Below, one piece after another: positions 1 through 8,458 of a DNA stretch of 50,488 nt (the stretch's first letter is position 1; every line of letters starts with the position of its first letter). The DNA comes from Planctomycetota bacterium (GTDB taxonomy: Bacteria; Planctomycetota; PUPC01; JACPCR01), in the NCBI GenBank assembly GCA_016179685.1, contig JACPCR010000093.1, positions 1 through 50,488 on the forward strand. Direction: 5' to 3'. The notes under the pieces are model-generated. The model ran no database searches and was not told the DNA's origin. It was given only the letters and a program-made list of their open reading frames with translations. The position numbers and the translations under genes are program-made.

Positions 1-2
1 GC

Positions 3-188
3 GCGCCACGGGCCGTGCTCCTCGATGTGAAAAATGAAAAGGTCTCTCGGGAGGCGGCCCGGTCCGAGTACGGCGTGGTCATCCGGCCGGATACGTTCAA
101 GGTCGATGAAGCGGCAACGGCAGCGCTCCGGGAACAGCTTCGCCGCCAGAAACAGGCGGAAGGCGGAAGACCTAAGACTGAAACTTAA
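3..188 (+). CDS. Hydantoinase B / 5-oxoprolinase-type subunit, C-terminal fragment (5' end outside window)
   Basis: An open frame runs in from the window edge and ends at TAA 186-188, giving about 61 residues. The segment SREAARSEYGVVI resembles the conserved C-terminus of HyuB/N-methylhydantoinase B proteins, which with HyuA hydrolyse hydantoins or 5-oxoproline using ATP. A basic, polar tail follows. The next genes downstream (D-aminoacylase-like, RidA) fit an amide/amino-acid catabolic neighbourhood. The stop codon lies inside the first copy of a dispersed repeat, so the last residues may have been altered by that element. The identification rests on a short tail and is moderate. Confidence 0.5.
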   Translation, partial: APRAVLLDVKNEKVSREAARSEYGVVIRPDTFKVDEAATAALREQLRRQKQAEGGRPKTET

Positions 189-304
189 GGCGGGCGAAGC
201 CCGCAACCCAACAAGGCTCGGAAAGGCAACTTCGCCGCCGTGTGCCCGCCGGGTACCCACGAAGTGGGTGCGGGGCGCGGAGAAGTTACACCCTAAGACT
301 CAAG
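171..304 (+). repeat. Dispersed intergenic repeat family A, copy 1
   Basis: The core CTTAAGGCGGGCGAAGCCCG (from 184) continues with GCAACCCAACAAGGCTCGG and a hairpin-forming GC-rich section, ending in ACACCCTAAGACTC. The same core occurs at 24433-24503 (plus) and, reverse-complemented, at 9860-9904, 11610-11645 and 46361-46402. GGGCGAAGCCC is a small hairpin. This copy touches the stop codon of the preceding gene. Confidence 0.8.
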
Positions 305-655
305 AGGCAAAAAACAAACGGACAAGAACCTTCCATGCAAATACTTGCGTTTTATCCCTTTTTCCAGGTTTTGGGCATGGAATGCCCCAAACGGAGACTG
401 TTCATTAGCCACCCTGGCGCAGGGACTTTCATCATAGCGAGGATGCAAACTCAAGGTGAACCAAGGTGGACACGGAGGGATTCTGATGAATACTTTTGCT
501 GGTTTTCTCCGTGCTCTGCGTGCTCGCCGTGGTTCAGACCGATCTTGTTTCTCTCTCTCATAACGAAGCGAATCCGCAAGCTTCGTTAATCACGCTCCTA
601 GCTTATGAACGCGATTGAAATTCTGAGATTGTAACCACTGAAATCTCATTCCCAC
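305..655. other. Non-coding stretch before the D-aminoacylase gene
   Basis: About 350 bases of lower GC than the flanks, with no convincing protein homology in any frame. It must hold the promoter of the downstream gene, but I see no clear -35/-10 pair and no strong ribosome-binding site just before ATG 656. Confidence 0.5.
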
Positions 656-2260
656 ATGGACCTCATCCTTCGAAATGGTTATGTCCTGGACGGCACGGGC
701 GCTCCCGCCCAACGCGCTGACGTCGGAGTGCAGGCAGGACGAATCGCCGAGGTCGGACCGCTGCCGGATGTGCCTGGAGTGCCCTGCCTCGATGTACGGG
801 GACTCGTCGTGGCCCCCGGTTTTATCGACATCCACAGCCATTCCGACTTCACGCTGATGGTGGACCCCCGTGCGGTCAGCTCCATCACCCAGGGGGTGAC
901 GCTCGAGGTGGTGGGCAATTGCGGACACGGGTGCGCGCCGGTCCGGGACCCGGACCTGGCGCGGACCAACCTGTACGGATGCCTTCCGGGCTACGAGATC
1001 ACCTGGCGGACCCTGGCCGAATATCTCGAATGCCTTCAGAAACTTCAGCCCGCGGTCAATGTAGCCGCGCTCGTGCCCAATGGCTGCCTGCGCCTGGCTG
1101 CGGCGGGTCTTGTGGACCGACCCTCGACGGTCGACGAGATGCGGGAAATGAAAACCCTATTGGCCCAAGGGCTTGAGGAGGGCGCCTTTGGCTTCTCGAC
1201 CGGGCTCGAGTACGGCCCCGAGAGAGCGTGCCCGGAGGATGAAATCGTCGAGCTGTGCAAGGCCGCCGCAAACTATCCGGGCTTCTATGCGACTCATACC
1301 CGGAATCGGATGGGCGAGCCCGCAGAGACGATCGCCGAGGCCATCCGGACCAGCGCGGCCGCTGGAATTCCTCTTCAAATATCGCATCTCGCCGTGGTGG
1401 CCCGACTTGCCACCGATGGCCGGCGCGCTGTCGAGGATGCGCTCGAACAGGTGGACGAGGCCCGGCGGCAAGGCCAGGACGTTGCCCTCGATATGCATAC
1501 CCGTCAGTTCGGCACCACCCATCTGAGCGCAGCCCTCCCTCCCTGGGCGCTCGAAGGCGACCGGTCGGCTGTCATGGCCAGACTCCGAGAGCCTGCGGCC
1601 CGTGACCGGATGAAAGGCTATTCGAGCATCGTCACAGCGCTTGCACGAGGCGACTGGTCCCGGATCGTGCTCTACCGCTGCCATGCCCAGCCCGGTTTCT
1701 CCGGCAAGAGCATCGCCGAGATCGGCCGGGAACTCGGCCTGGATGGCTTCGATACCGTGTGCGAAATCCTCTCGGCGGAGATCGAACATCTGCACGACCT
1801 CATGATCCTGGGCCTTGCCTATCAAGAGGATGACCTGCGTCTGGCCTTCGAGCACCCTTGCTGCATGCCGGGCTCGGACGCCACGGCCCTCGGGCCGGAC
1901 GGACCGCTGCGGGCACAGGTTTTCCACGGGGCATATACCTGGGCCGCCTGGTTCTTCCGGCACTTTGTGCGGGAGACCCGCACGTTGACTATGGAGGAGG
2001 CGGTCCGCCGCCTCACGTCCCTGCCCGCACAGCGCCTCGGGCTGGGCGACCGCGGACTCCTTCGGAGGGGCGCGTGGGCAGATTTGGCCGTTTTCGATCC
2101 CATGGTCTTCTCGGAGCGCGGAACGATACTCGAGCCCAATCAACTGGCTGCCGGCATGACCCATGTTCTAGTCAACGGCGTCGTCGCCCTCAAGGACGGA
2201 CATCTCACCGGCCGCCGCGCCGGTCGGGTCCTGCGCCGGGGCAACCGCGCAGGCCAGTAA
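656..2260 (+). CDS. N-acyl-D-amino-acid deacylase / D-aminoacylase-family amidohydrolase
   Basis: A 534-residue amidohydrolase-superfamily protein of the D-aminoacylase group, which releases D-amino acids from N-acyl derivatives. The N-terminal beta-sandwich (LILRNGYVLDGTG) leads to the metal motif FIDIHSHSD with H60 and H62. GNCGHGCAP (C89) matches the cysteine metal ligand typical of D-aminoacylases. Further ligands are likely in YATHTRNR and QISHLAV, and the catalytic aspartate in MPGSDAT. The C-terminus returns to the small beta domain (LVNGVVALKDG). Length is normal for the family (about 480-540). The exact substrate cannot be read from sequence. Hydantoinase-B-like and RidA neighbours suggest amide or D-amino-acid breakdown. 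No strong ribosome-binding site is visible. Confidence 0.88.
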   Translation: MDLILRNGYVLDGTGAPAQRADVGVQAGRIAEVGPLPDVPGVPCLDVRGLVVAPGFIDIHSHSDFTLMVDPRAVSSITQGVTLEVVGNCGHGCAPVRDPDLARTNLYGCLPGYEITWRTLAEYLECLQKLQPAVNVAALVPNGCLRLAAAGLVDRPSTVDEMREMKTLLAQGLEEGAFGFSTGLEYGPERACPEDEIVELCKAAANYPGFYATHTRNRMGEPAETIAEAIRTSAAAGIPLQISHLAVVARLATDGRRAVEDALEQVDEARRQGQDVALDMHTRQFGTTHLSAALPPWALEGDRSAVMARLREPAARDRMKGYSSIVTALARGDWSRIVLYRCHAQPGFSGKSIAEIGRELGLDGFDTVCEILSAEIEHLHDLMILGLAYQEDDLRLAFEHPCCMPGSDATALGPDGPLRAQVFHGAYTWAAWFFRHFVRETRTLTMEEAVRRLTSLPAQRLGLGDRGLLRRGAWADLAVFDPMVFSERGTILEPNQLAAGMTHVLVNGVVALKDGHLTGRRAGRVLRRGNRAGQ

Positions 2261-2326
2261 ATCGCGGATGCTCTTCCCACCCCAATAACCTTCGGCTCGG
2301 GGAGACCCGCGCAGGCCAGTAAATCG
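2245..2326 (+). repeat. 20-nt direct repeat spanning the D-aminoacylase stop codon
   Basis: CCGCGCAGGCCAGTAAATCG occurs at 2245-2264 and again at 2307-2326, a period of 62. The first copy contains the TAA stop (2258-2260). It looks like a local tandem duplication of the gene's 3' end, leaving a short pseudo-tail. Confidence 0.85.
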
Positions 2327-2700
2327 TTGCTGTGCTATCACTTAGTGGTCGACTCAAGGGGTCAAAACCGGGCCGAATTTCTTCCCTTGACTTTCCAAGA
2401 TTCGGTTTGACAAATTAACGACTTACATAAAACTTCCGTTCGTGCACGAACACTTGACAGGCCCCTTCGGGTAACCGGAAGGGGTGGAACGCGCTCACCG
2501 GATAAGTGGGGCGCGCTCAGACCGGCCGTGACACACACGGCCCACGGTCCACGATCTCAAGCCCATTTTGCGGGACTCTGTCCCACGCGACTTCGTGTAG
2601 ACTATCCAACGCGCGGATTGTTAGACTGTAACTTCTTGTGAATAAAGGGCGCAGGGACCGACGATCTGGTAATAGCGAAACACTGTAACCCAGGAGAAAG
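2327..2700. other. Intergenic region between D-aminoacylase and ridA
   Basis: No gene is visible. An imperfect hairpin at 2462-2484 (CCCCTTCGGG / CCGGAAGGGG with a four-base loop and one mismatch) is the only clear structure. It lacks a T-tract. Transcription of the ridA-dehydrogenase pair probably starts in this stretch. Confidence 0.4.
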
Positions 2701-2707
2701 GTGAACC

Positions 2708-3088
2708 TTGAAAAAGCTGATCACGAGTCCGAAGGCGGCTTCGGCCACCGGGGCCTATTCCCCTGCGCTCCACGTCGGCGACTTCGTGTTTCTTTCCGGC
2801 CAGGGGGCTCTCGACCCTCGGACCGGCGAGATTGTAGGGAATACCATCGAGGAGCAGACGGCTCGTACCCTGGACAACGTCAAGGCGCTTGTCGAGGCCT
2901 CGGGCGCCTGCATGGCGGACGTGGTGCGCTGCACGGTGCATTTGACCGACATGAACAACTTTGCACGCTACAATCAGGTCTATGCGTCGTATTTTCCGGA
3001 CCCGAAACCGGCCCGGACGACGGTGCAGTCCGTGCTGTGGCCCGGGCTGTTGGTCGAGATTGACGCTATCGTTTACAAACCGGTTTGA
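2708..3088 (+). CDS. ridA: RidA-family reactive enamine/imine deaminase
   Basis: A 126-residue YjgF/YER057c/UK114 protein. RidA hydrolyses reactive enamines and imines, such as 2-aminoacrylate, released by PLP enzymes. GAYSPA near residue 15, R103 in PARTTVQ and E117 in LLVEIDAIVY correspond to the conserved active-site positions. Length is typical. The start is TTG 2708, preceded by AGGAG at 2693-2697 with about 10-nt spacing. The stop at 3086-3088 is 14 nt before the favoured start of the dehydrogenase gene, so the two are probably one operon. In this context it may protect against imines formed during D-amino-acid or amide catabolism, which is inference. Confidence 0.9.
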   Translation: MKKLITSPKAASATGAYSPALHVGDFVFLSGQGALDPRTGEIVGNTIEEQTARTLDNVKALVEASGACMADVVRCTVHLTDMNNFARYNQVYASYFPDPKPARTTVQSVLWPGLLVEIDAIVYKPV

Positions 3089-3102
3089 AGTGGAGACTGG
3101 CG

Positions 3103-4161
3103 ATGCCGATCGTATCCGCCGGGATTCTGGAGGGTTGGGTGACGGAGATGTTCCGCAAGTGCGGGGCACGGGACGAAGACGCTCGGGTGGTGGCCCGCAG
3201 CCTGGTGGAATCGAACCTGGTGGGCCACGATTCGCACGGCGTGCTCCAGGCCCCGCGTTATTGCCGGGAGGTGCAGGAGGGCCGAATCCGGGTGCAGTCC
3301 GAACCGGCCATCGTTCGGGAATCCGCGACGACGGCCGTGATGGACGCCCAGTGGGGCTTCGGGCAGGTGACCGCGTTCCGGGCGCTGGGCCTGGCCTTGG
3401 ACAAGGCGTCGCAGCACGATCTCGGCTGTGTGACGGTCCGGCAGAGCAATCACATCGGCCGGCTCGGCGAATATGCCTGGCGGGCGGCCGAGCAGGGCTT
3501 CATTGGCCTCGTCATGATCAACGGACACGGCGTCGGAAGACAGGTCGCACCCTTTGGGGGCTCCGACGGCCGTCTCGCGACGAATCCGCTGGCCATCGGG
3601 ATTCCGCCCATTGGGGGGCAAGGGTTGCTGCTGGACATGACCACGAGCGTGGTGGCGCAGGGCAAGATCGACCTGCTCCAGGCCAGAGGTAAACGTCTGC
3701 CGGAGGGATGGATTCTGGACGGGTTCGGCCTGCCCAGCACCGATCCAGCGGCTTTTCAGGGGCCACCGCCGGGCACACTCCTTCCCCTCGGCGGAAACAC
3801 GGGGTACAAGGGCTTCGGGCTCTCCATGATGGTCGAGGTGCTCGCCGGGGCACTTTCAGGCGCTGGTTGCAGCCGCACGCGGGAGGGAGATATCCTCAAC
3901 GCGGTGTTCATCCTCGCCCTGAGGGTGGACGCATTCGTTGATCAGCAAGAATTCGGGCAGCAAGTGTCCGAACTGATCCGGCACGTGAAAGCATCTCCGC
4001 TTCGACCGGGCTTTACGGAAATCCTTGTCCCGGGGGAAGTTGAGTCGCGTTCGCGCCAAGCGAGGCTGGAGAGCGGGATCGATATCGAGACGCCGACTTG
4101 GAAGCGACTTTGCGAATGGGCCCAGAAGCTGGGAATCAGGATACCGGAAGGGCTATCATAG
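3103..4161 (+). CDS. Ldh2/malate-L-lactate dehydrogenase-family NAD(P)-dependent oxidoreductase
   Basis: About 352 residues with the Ldh2/MDG2/Ntn-type fold, distinct from classical Rossmann lactate dehydrogenases. Members reduce alpha-keto acids, ureidoglycolate or delta-1-piperideine-2-carboxylate. The N-terminal GHDSHGVLQAPRY carries the family's conserved histidine, followed by NHIGRLGEYA and the glycine-rich TNPLAIGIPP region, and GYKGFGLSMMVE in the C-terminal half. I favour ATG 3103, preceded by GGAG at 3092-3095; an in-frame TTG at 3085 would overlap the ridA stop. RidA and imine-acting Ldh2 enzymes make sense together, but the substrate is not determined. Confidence 0.85.
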   Translation: MPIVSAGILEGWVTEMFRKCGARDEDARVVARSLVESNLVGHDSHGVLQAPRYCREVQEGRIRVQSEPAIVRESATTAVMDAQWGFGQVTAFRALGLALDKASQHDLGCVTVRQSNHIGRLGEYAWRAAEQGFIGLVMINGHGVGRQVAPFGGSDGRLATNPLAIGIPPIGGQGLLLDMTTSVVAQGKIDLLQARGKRLPEGWILDGFGLPSTDPAAFQGPPPGTLLPLGGNTGYKGFGLSMMVEVLAGALSGAGCSRTREGDILNAVFILALRVDAFVDQQEFGQQVSELIRHVKASPLRPGFTEILVPGEVESRSRQARLESGIDIETPTWKRLCEWAQKLGIRIPEGLS

Positions 4162-4342
4162 ACTGGAAGGGTTGGGAGAAGCGCCGACCACGGAGGGGCG
4201 GCGCGTCAGGCGCTCAGACTGTTTGAATGAAACCCGTTCGGGATTTGATCGTCTTTAATCTCACAGGGTGTTCGAGAACGGACTGCACGGCCGGGCCGGG
4301 GCGAACAGCCCCAGCGCCCGTGCTGGGTGGCCAAGGGGCTTT

Positions 4343-4954
4343 ATGGCTCGTAGTGACGCGGAGCTGGTGAAAAGCGTCCTCCGTGGCGAAGCCGAGGACT
4401 TTCGCGAGTTGCTGGAACGCCATCAGGATTCCATTTATCGAGTGGCACTCCGATGCAATCCCCGAGCCGAATTCGCCGAGGAAGTCACACAGGAGGCCTT
4501 CACGAGAGCCTTCGAGCACCTCTCCGAGCTTCGAGACCCGGGATATTTCTACGGCTGGCTCCGGCAGATCGCCCTCCGCCTCTGCACGGATTGGCTTCGA
4601 GCCCGAAATGGCCATCCCCGTTCTCTCGACACCCTGAGGGAACAGGGGCTGGAGGTCGGAGTCTCCGGACGCCAGCCGCGGATATCGACGGTGGAAACCG
4701 TGGTTCAGAAGAAAGCCATCCAGGAGATCGTGCTGTCGGAGGTGGGCCAGCTCGCCCCGGATTTCCGCCAGATTCTGATGATGCGTTACTTCGAAGGGCT
4801 CTCGATCGAGGAAATCGCGCAACACCTGGAGCTGAACGAAAACACCGTCAAGGTGCGACTATTCAGGGCCCGGGAGGCGCTGCGCCCGCGGCTTCAGGAA
4901 CTCTATTCGAAAGGAGACCTGACGAGTGAAGGAATGTTTGTCCGTCCAGTCTAA
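4343..4954 (+). CDS. ECF-subfamily RNA polymerase sigma factor
   Basis: About 203 residues. Region 2 covers roughly residues 15-85 (DFRELLERHQDSIYRVALR, EEVTQEAFTRAFEHL, YFYGWLRQIALRLC) and region 4 roughly 130-185 (LAPDFRQILMMRYFEGLS, IEEIAQHLELNENTVKVRL, a helix-turn-helix that reads the -35 element). There is no region 1 or 3, as in ECF sigmas. ATG 4343 is favoured because GGGG lies just upstream and homology starts there; an in-frame GTG at 4268 would add 25 unlikely residues. The next gene encodes a zinc-finger anti-sigma-like protein and overlaps by 29 nt, so the pair is translated together. The regulon is unknown. Confidence 0.9.
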   Translation: MARSDAELVKSVLRGEAEDFRELLERHQDSIYRVALRCNPRAEFAEEVTQEAFTRAFEHLSELRDPGYFYGWLRQIALRLCTDWLRARNGHPRSLDTLREQGLEVGVSGRQPRISTVETVVQKKAIQEIVLSEVGQLAPDFRQILMMRYFEGLSIEEIAQHLELNENTVKVRLFRAREALRPRLQELYSKGDLTSEGMFVRPV

Positions 4955-6638
4955 GCTCGAATCCGCATTCGATTCGGGCCGGTCACCCGAGCTCTCTAGC
5001 CTGGAGCAGCAACACCTGCTCGAGTGCGAGGAGTGCCGGACGGTCGCTCTCCTGGTGCAGGCCGGCCTCGCGGTGGCCCCGGAACGATTCCCATCCCCCG
5101 CCCCGGAGGCCGTGTCGCCGGGCCGCAGCGAAGAGACCCGCCAGCGGACCGCCGATGCGGTCATGGCACGAATCCAGCACGGGTCGCCCGCGGCGTCGCC
5201 CGTCGAGAAGCACGGGCAGCCCCCAGCGGCTGGCCCGACTCCGGCGCGGCGAAAGCCGAGAGGAAAGCCTGCCTCCTGGTTCTGGAAGGCCGTCGTGCCC
5301 CTCGCCGCTGCCGCCGTGCTCATCCTCGCTATCCTGCCGAAGCAGGTGGACGAGGTCGACGATGCGAGCCACCTGGCTAGCCGCGAGGTCTCGAAGGACT
5401 ACGATTCGCTCCCGCCGCCCGCGGGCTTCCCCCTACCGGACGCGAAAGGGGCTCAGGGCGGCCAAGATGAGCCTGCAGCAAGCCATGACGTGTATGACCA
5501 GCTCCAGCAGAATCGGGCCAGCAGCCTGGGCAAGAGGTCGTACCTGGAACTGGAGGCAATGGAGGAGAAAGACAAGGGAGTGGGTCATGAGGCGGACGAA
5601 AAACTGTCGCTTCGTGAAGAAGACAGGGGCCGCCAAGAGGGTGCGAAGAAACAATTGGCGGGCCGAGCGTACCAGGCCCAGCCGAATCGACCACCGGAAG
5701 AAGCCGCGCCCTCGAAGGCGATGAACGAGCGTGGGATGCCAGGACCAGAGCGGCAGATCGTATCTCAGGGTCACATGCGGGACGGAATCGCTGGCGGCGG
5801 CGGCCCGATGGCCCAGGGAGGGGATGGCCGGGGAGACCAAGCGGAAGAAGTCTCTGTCAAGGACGAGGAAGCGGCAGGACCGTCGGCTTTCAATGCGGGC
5901 ACATTTGCAGACGAGACGGCACGAGGAGAGCTGGGTGATCAGGCGGCTGCCAGCGTCGCCGGTGCTGGCGAGGGCGTCGCCCCATCGTCTCAGGGGGGCG
6001 GCGCAGGGCCGCTCCCGGCGGCCCCTCCTGCCGCGCCCTCTTCCGCGTCCGCAGCAGCCCCGCTCTCGATCGCTCCCGCGGAGCAGCCTGCCGAGGTTGC
6101 TCCTGTCCCCATGCCCAGGGAAGACGCTTTCAGACCCGCGGAAGAGATGGGGAAGGCTGGCCTGGCCAAGAAGGAGGCGTTGTCCCGCGGCTCGTATTCC
6201 GAGAGAAAAAAGACCATGAGCACGCCCACTGGCGGGATGGCCGGGCCGAAGGTGGCCGGTCGCAGGGAACAGGCGGCCGAAATGGATGCGAAGGAAGCCA
6301 GCAATGCCGTGGCGGGACATGGCGTCACGAAGGCTGAGCCGGCAATGGCTGGCAGCCAGCCGACCCTGGTCGAGAGGGACGTTCGCAACCGGGCCGTCGC
6401 CGGGGAGAGGGGCTTTGTCATCGGCAGGCTGGCCCGCGAAGATCGGCAGTCGGTGGGCCAAGCTGGCGTGCTTTCAAGGATTACCCTGGAGGGCTGGGAC
6501 GCCAGTGTCCGGATACCTGTGGAAGTGTTCGAAAAGCTGAAGGTGGGGAATACCTACAAGTTTTACGGCGAATGGTTGGCCGCGTCCGCGGCCAGCGGCG
6601 GCCCCGTGTTCCTGGTTCAGGCCGTGAAGGAGCCGTAG
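4926..6638 (+). CDS. Zinc-finger (zf-HC2) membrane anti-sigma factor with long low-complexity extracytoplasmic region
   Basis: A 570-residue protein starting at GTG 4926, with AGGAG at 4912-4916. Residues 30-37 give H-x3-C-x2-C (HLLECEEC), the zinc-binding anti-sigma motif that sequesters ECF sigmas in the cytoplasm. A single membrane helix follows at about 117-137. The remaining 430 residues are rich in Ala, Gly, Pro, Glu and Lys with little predicted fold, ending in a compact piece (SRITLEGWDASVRIPVEVF) of possible beta structure. Most anti-sigmas of this class are far shorter, so the extracytoplasmic part could be a sensor, a protease target or an envelope spacer. The pairing with the overlapping sigma gene is strong evidence for its role. 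Confidence 0.8.
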   Translation: MKECLSVQSKLESAFDSGRSPELSSLEQQHLLECEECRTVALLVQAGLAVAPERFPSPAPEAVSPGRSEETRQRTADAVMARIQHGSPAASPVEKHGQPPAAGPTPARRKPRGKPASWFWKAVVPLAAAAVLILAILPKQVDEVDDASHLASREVSKDYDSLPPPAGFPLPDAKGAQGGQDEPAASHDVYDQLQQNRASSLGKRSYLELEAMEEKDKGVGHEADEKLSLREEDRGRQEGAKKQLAGRAYQAQPNRPPEEAAPSKAMNERGMPGPERQIVSQGHMRDGIAGGGGPMAQGGDGRGDQAEEVSVKDEEAAGPSAFNAGTFADETARGELGDQAAASVAGAGEGVAPSSQGGGAGPLPAAPPAAPSSASAAAPLSIAPAEQPAEVAPVPMPREDAFRPAEEMGKAGLAKKEALSRGSYSERKKTMSTPTGGMAGPKVAGRREQAAEMDAKEASNAVAGHGVTKAEPAMAGSQPTLVERDVRNRAVAGERGFVIGRLAREDRQSVGQAGVLSRITLEGWDASVRIPVEVFEKLKVGNTYKFYGEWLAASAASGGPVFLVQAVKEP

Positions 6639-6680
6639 TAGACGAGCTCGTCAGTGCGGATGCACTCACGAACTCGTCTA
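6639..6680. terminator. Palindrome family D, copy 1, between convergent genes
   Basis: TAGACGAGCTCGTCAGTGC pairs with GCACTCACGAACTCGTCTA around a short loop (17 of 19 positions). It lies between the converging anti-sigma and MFS genes and could act as a bidirectional terminator, though it has no T-tract. Related palindromes occur at 15551-15588, 22103-22146 and 42051-42084. Confidence 0.6.
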
Positions 6681-6714
6681 GTAGCCCGCATTCTTCATTG
6701 ATATCAGAGTGGTC

Positions 6715-8028
6715 TCACGCGTTTCCCGGCATCCCCTGCGACTTCTGGAGGACGGAGGGGACGAGGCCGAGCGTCATGACCAGGAGGACGACCATGCCGC
6801 CGCAGGCGAGGAGGAGGGCGTCGTAGGCGCTCAAGGACATGCCCGAGAGCGACCAGGACTCGCGGAGGATGCCCGCTTCCAGAATCCAGGCGCTGAAGAA
6901 CCCGGCGAACGCGCCGCCGCCCTGGTTCAGGGTCTGACACAGGGAAGCAGACAGGGACTTGTTCTCCTGGGGAATCAAGGCCAGGAGCTCCGTGGTGATG
7001 GCGACCGAGGATGCAGCCTTGACGAATCCGTAGGTGAAGTTGCAAGCCCCGACGAGAAACAGCAGAAGGGGAGGCCAGGCGGCCCGGAAGAGGAACAGAA
7101 ACAAGACGACTCCGTAAACGAAGTGGCAGACGAGAAAGACTGGCTTCGTGCCGAAACGGTCCACGGCCCTGCCGCCACAGAGGTAGCCGAGGACCGACCC
7201 GATCATCAGGAGGTTGCCCAGCCAGACCACGGAACGGTCGCTCAAGTGGATGACCTCCTTCTCGGCGAGGGCGAAGAGGTGGGGACACGCGGCGGTGAAG
7301 AGTGAGAGCATGAACACGTAGCAGCAAAAGGGAAAGTAGTGGGGTGTTCGAACAGAGGTCTCCAGGGCGGTGATGAAGCTGCTCGAGCCGGGGCGAGGCA
7401 TCTCCAGTTCGGGGACACGGGCATAGAACGGCACGCGGCAGACCAGCGCCGCCGTGAAGACGCCCATGAGGACTTGATAGGCCTGGACGGGAGCGTCCGC
7501 GGGCAGGAAGACGGCAACGACTGCGGCGAACACGATCCCGGTGGATTGCCAGGAGAATCGGAGGGTGCCGAAGAAGCGGCCGCGCAGGTATTCCGGCACG
7601 ATGGGGCTGAGGAGGGCAAACCAGCCGGCGGCCATGCAGGTCTCGCCAAGGGCAAAGATGACGATGCCAGCGAACACAGCAAGCTCAGCCCAGTTCCCAG
7701 CGGCAAAGCCGCTAGCAGAGATGAGGGTGAACCCGGCGATGAGCAAGACCATGCCGGCCGCCCCGATGCGTTTCTTGCCGTATCGGTCGGCGAGATAGGC
7801 CAGGGGTACCCGGAGAAAATCGACCGCGAGCGGAAGAGAGAGGTAGATGATGATGCGGGCGCTGCCGATGTGCAGGGCGCGGAGGTAGAGCAGCATCTGG
7901 CCCGAAATGAAGGCCAGATGGGGCAGGGTGCCGAAGCACTGGCCGATAATGGCCGATCGCATGGCCCTGCGCTGCGTGTCCGTGGGGGGCGTCCGGGGCG
8001 CGGTTCGGGATGAATCGCTCTCTGGCAA
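6715..8028 (-). CDS. Major facilitator superfamily transporter
   Basis: A 437-residue polytopic protein with about 12 hydrophobic helices. The loop-2/3 signature appears as YLADRYGKKRIGAAG, typical of MFS carriers; a second, weaker copy (LCGGRAVDRFGTKPV) begins the second half. The TTG start at 8028 gives a polar N-terminal tail of 22 residues; ATG at 7962 (MRSAIIGQCFG) is a plausible alternative because the first helix begins just after it. Substrate is not predictable. It stands alone on the minus strand, converging on the anti-sigma gene. Confidence 0.85.
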   Translation of the reverse strand: MPESDSSRTAPRTPPTDTQRRAMRSAIIGQCFGTLPHLAFISGQMLLYLRALHIGSARIIIYLSLPLAVDFLRVPLAYLADRYGKKRIGAAGMVLLIAGFTLISASGFAAGNWAELAVFAGIVIFALGETCMAAGWFALLSPIVPEYLRGRFFGTLRFSWQSTGIVFAAVVAVFLPADAPVQAYQVLMGVFTAALVCRVPFYARVPELEMPRPGSSSFITALETSVRTPHYFPFCCYVFMLSLFTAACPHLFALAEKEVIHLSDRSVVWLGNLLMIGSVLGYLCGGRAVDRFGTKPVFLVCHFVYGVVLFLFLFRAAWPPLLLFLVGACNFTYGFVKAASSVAITTELLALIPQENKSLSASLCQTLNQGGGAFAGFFSAWILEAGILRESWSLSGMSLSAYDALLLACGGMVVLLVMTLGLVPSVLQKSQGMPGNA

Positions 8029-8044
8029 GGGAAAGCCTTAGGAT

Positions 8045-8124
8045 CTCATCAAATCCGCTGCGCCCTGCAGGCTACGCGGATTTGAGAGACGGGGCTGCTT
8101 CGGCTTCGCCGAACCAGCCCCGTC
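8045..8124. repeat. Repeat family C copy plus strong hairpin
   Basis: AAATCCGC... GCGGATTTGAGAG at about 8050-8086 belongs to a short palindromic family also seen at 11475-11515 and 35975-36015. It is followed by a hairpin at 8088-8124: GACGGGGCTG pairs with CAGCCCCGTC and TTCGGC with GCCGAA, separated by one C-C mismatch. Read on the minus strand it follows the esterase-like gene and could terminate its transcript. Confidence 0.6.
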
Positions 8125-8177
8125 TAAAGAGCAGAATGGTATAACCTATTTCGAAACAACTGGTTAAACCTTTTTGC

Positions 8178-8218
8178 GTCGAAGGAAACGGACACCTGTG
8201 TCGAAGGAAGCGGACACC
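8178..8218. repeat. 22-nt-period direct repeat, possible mobile-element end
   Basis: GTCGAAGGAAACGGACACC (8178-8196) is followed by GTCGAAGGAAGCGGACACC (8200-8218), 18 of 19 identical. GGTGTCCG-type ends followed by TTCC are seen at some insertion-sequence termini, but no transposase is present. The stretch 8219-8458 holds nothing else I recognise. Confidence 0.45.
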
Positions 8219-8458
8219 CCGGAGGGCGTCCAAGTCAGAGTTGACAACATCGAAAATTCATTTTCGATACGGCGCTGTAACGCCATAAGCAAGAAACGGA
8301 AGGACTCTGGCTTCACTTGACACCCATGGAGTGCGGGGCATGGGTGCTTGCCCCGAAGCGAAGCGGGTGTCCGGTAAGTGACGGGAACCTTCTGCATCCT
8401 TCCCGCTTCCCGGCGTAGCGCTGCCAGGCGGTCAAATAAGAGTTCCTCGATGACAGCC

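Noticed and set aside
34..589. Two short open frames at the window start
   Set aside because: They overlap the repeat and an AT-richer gap, lack ribosome sites and show no homology.
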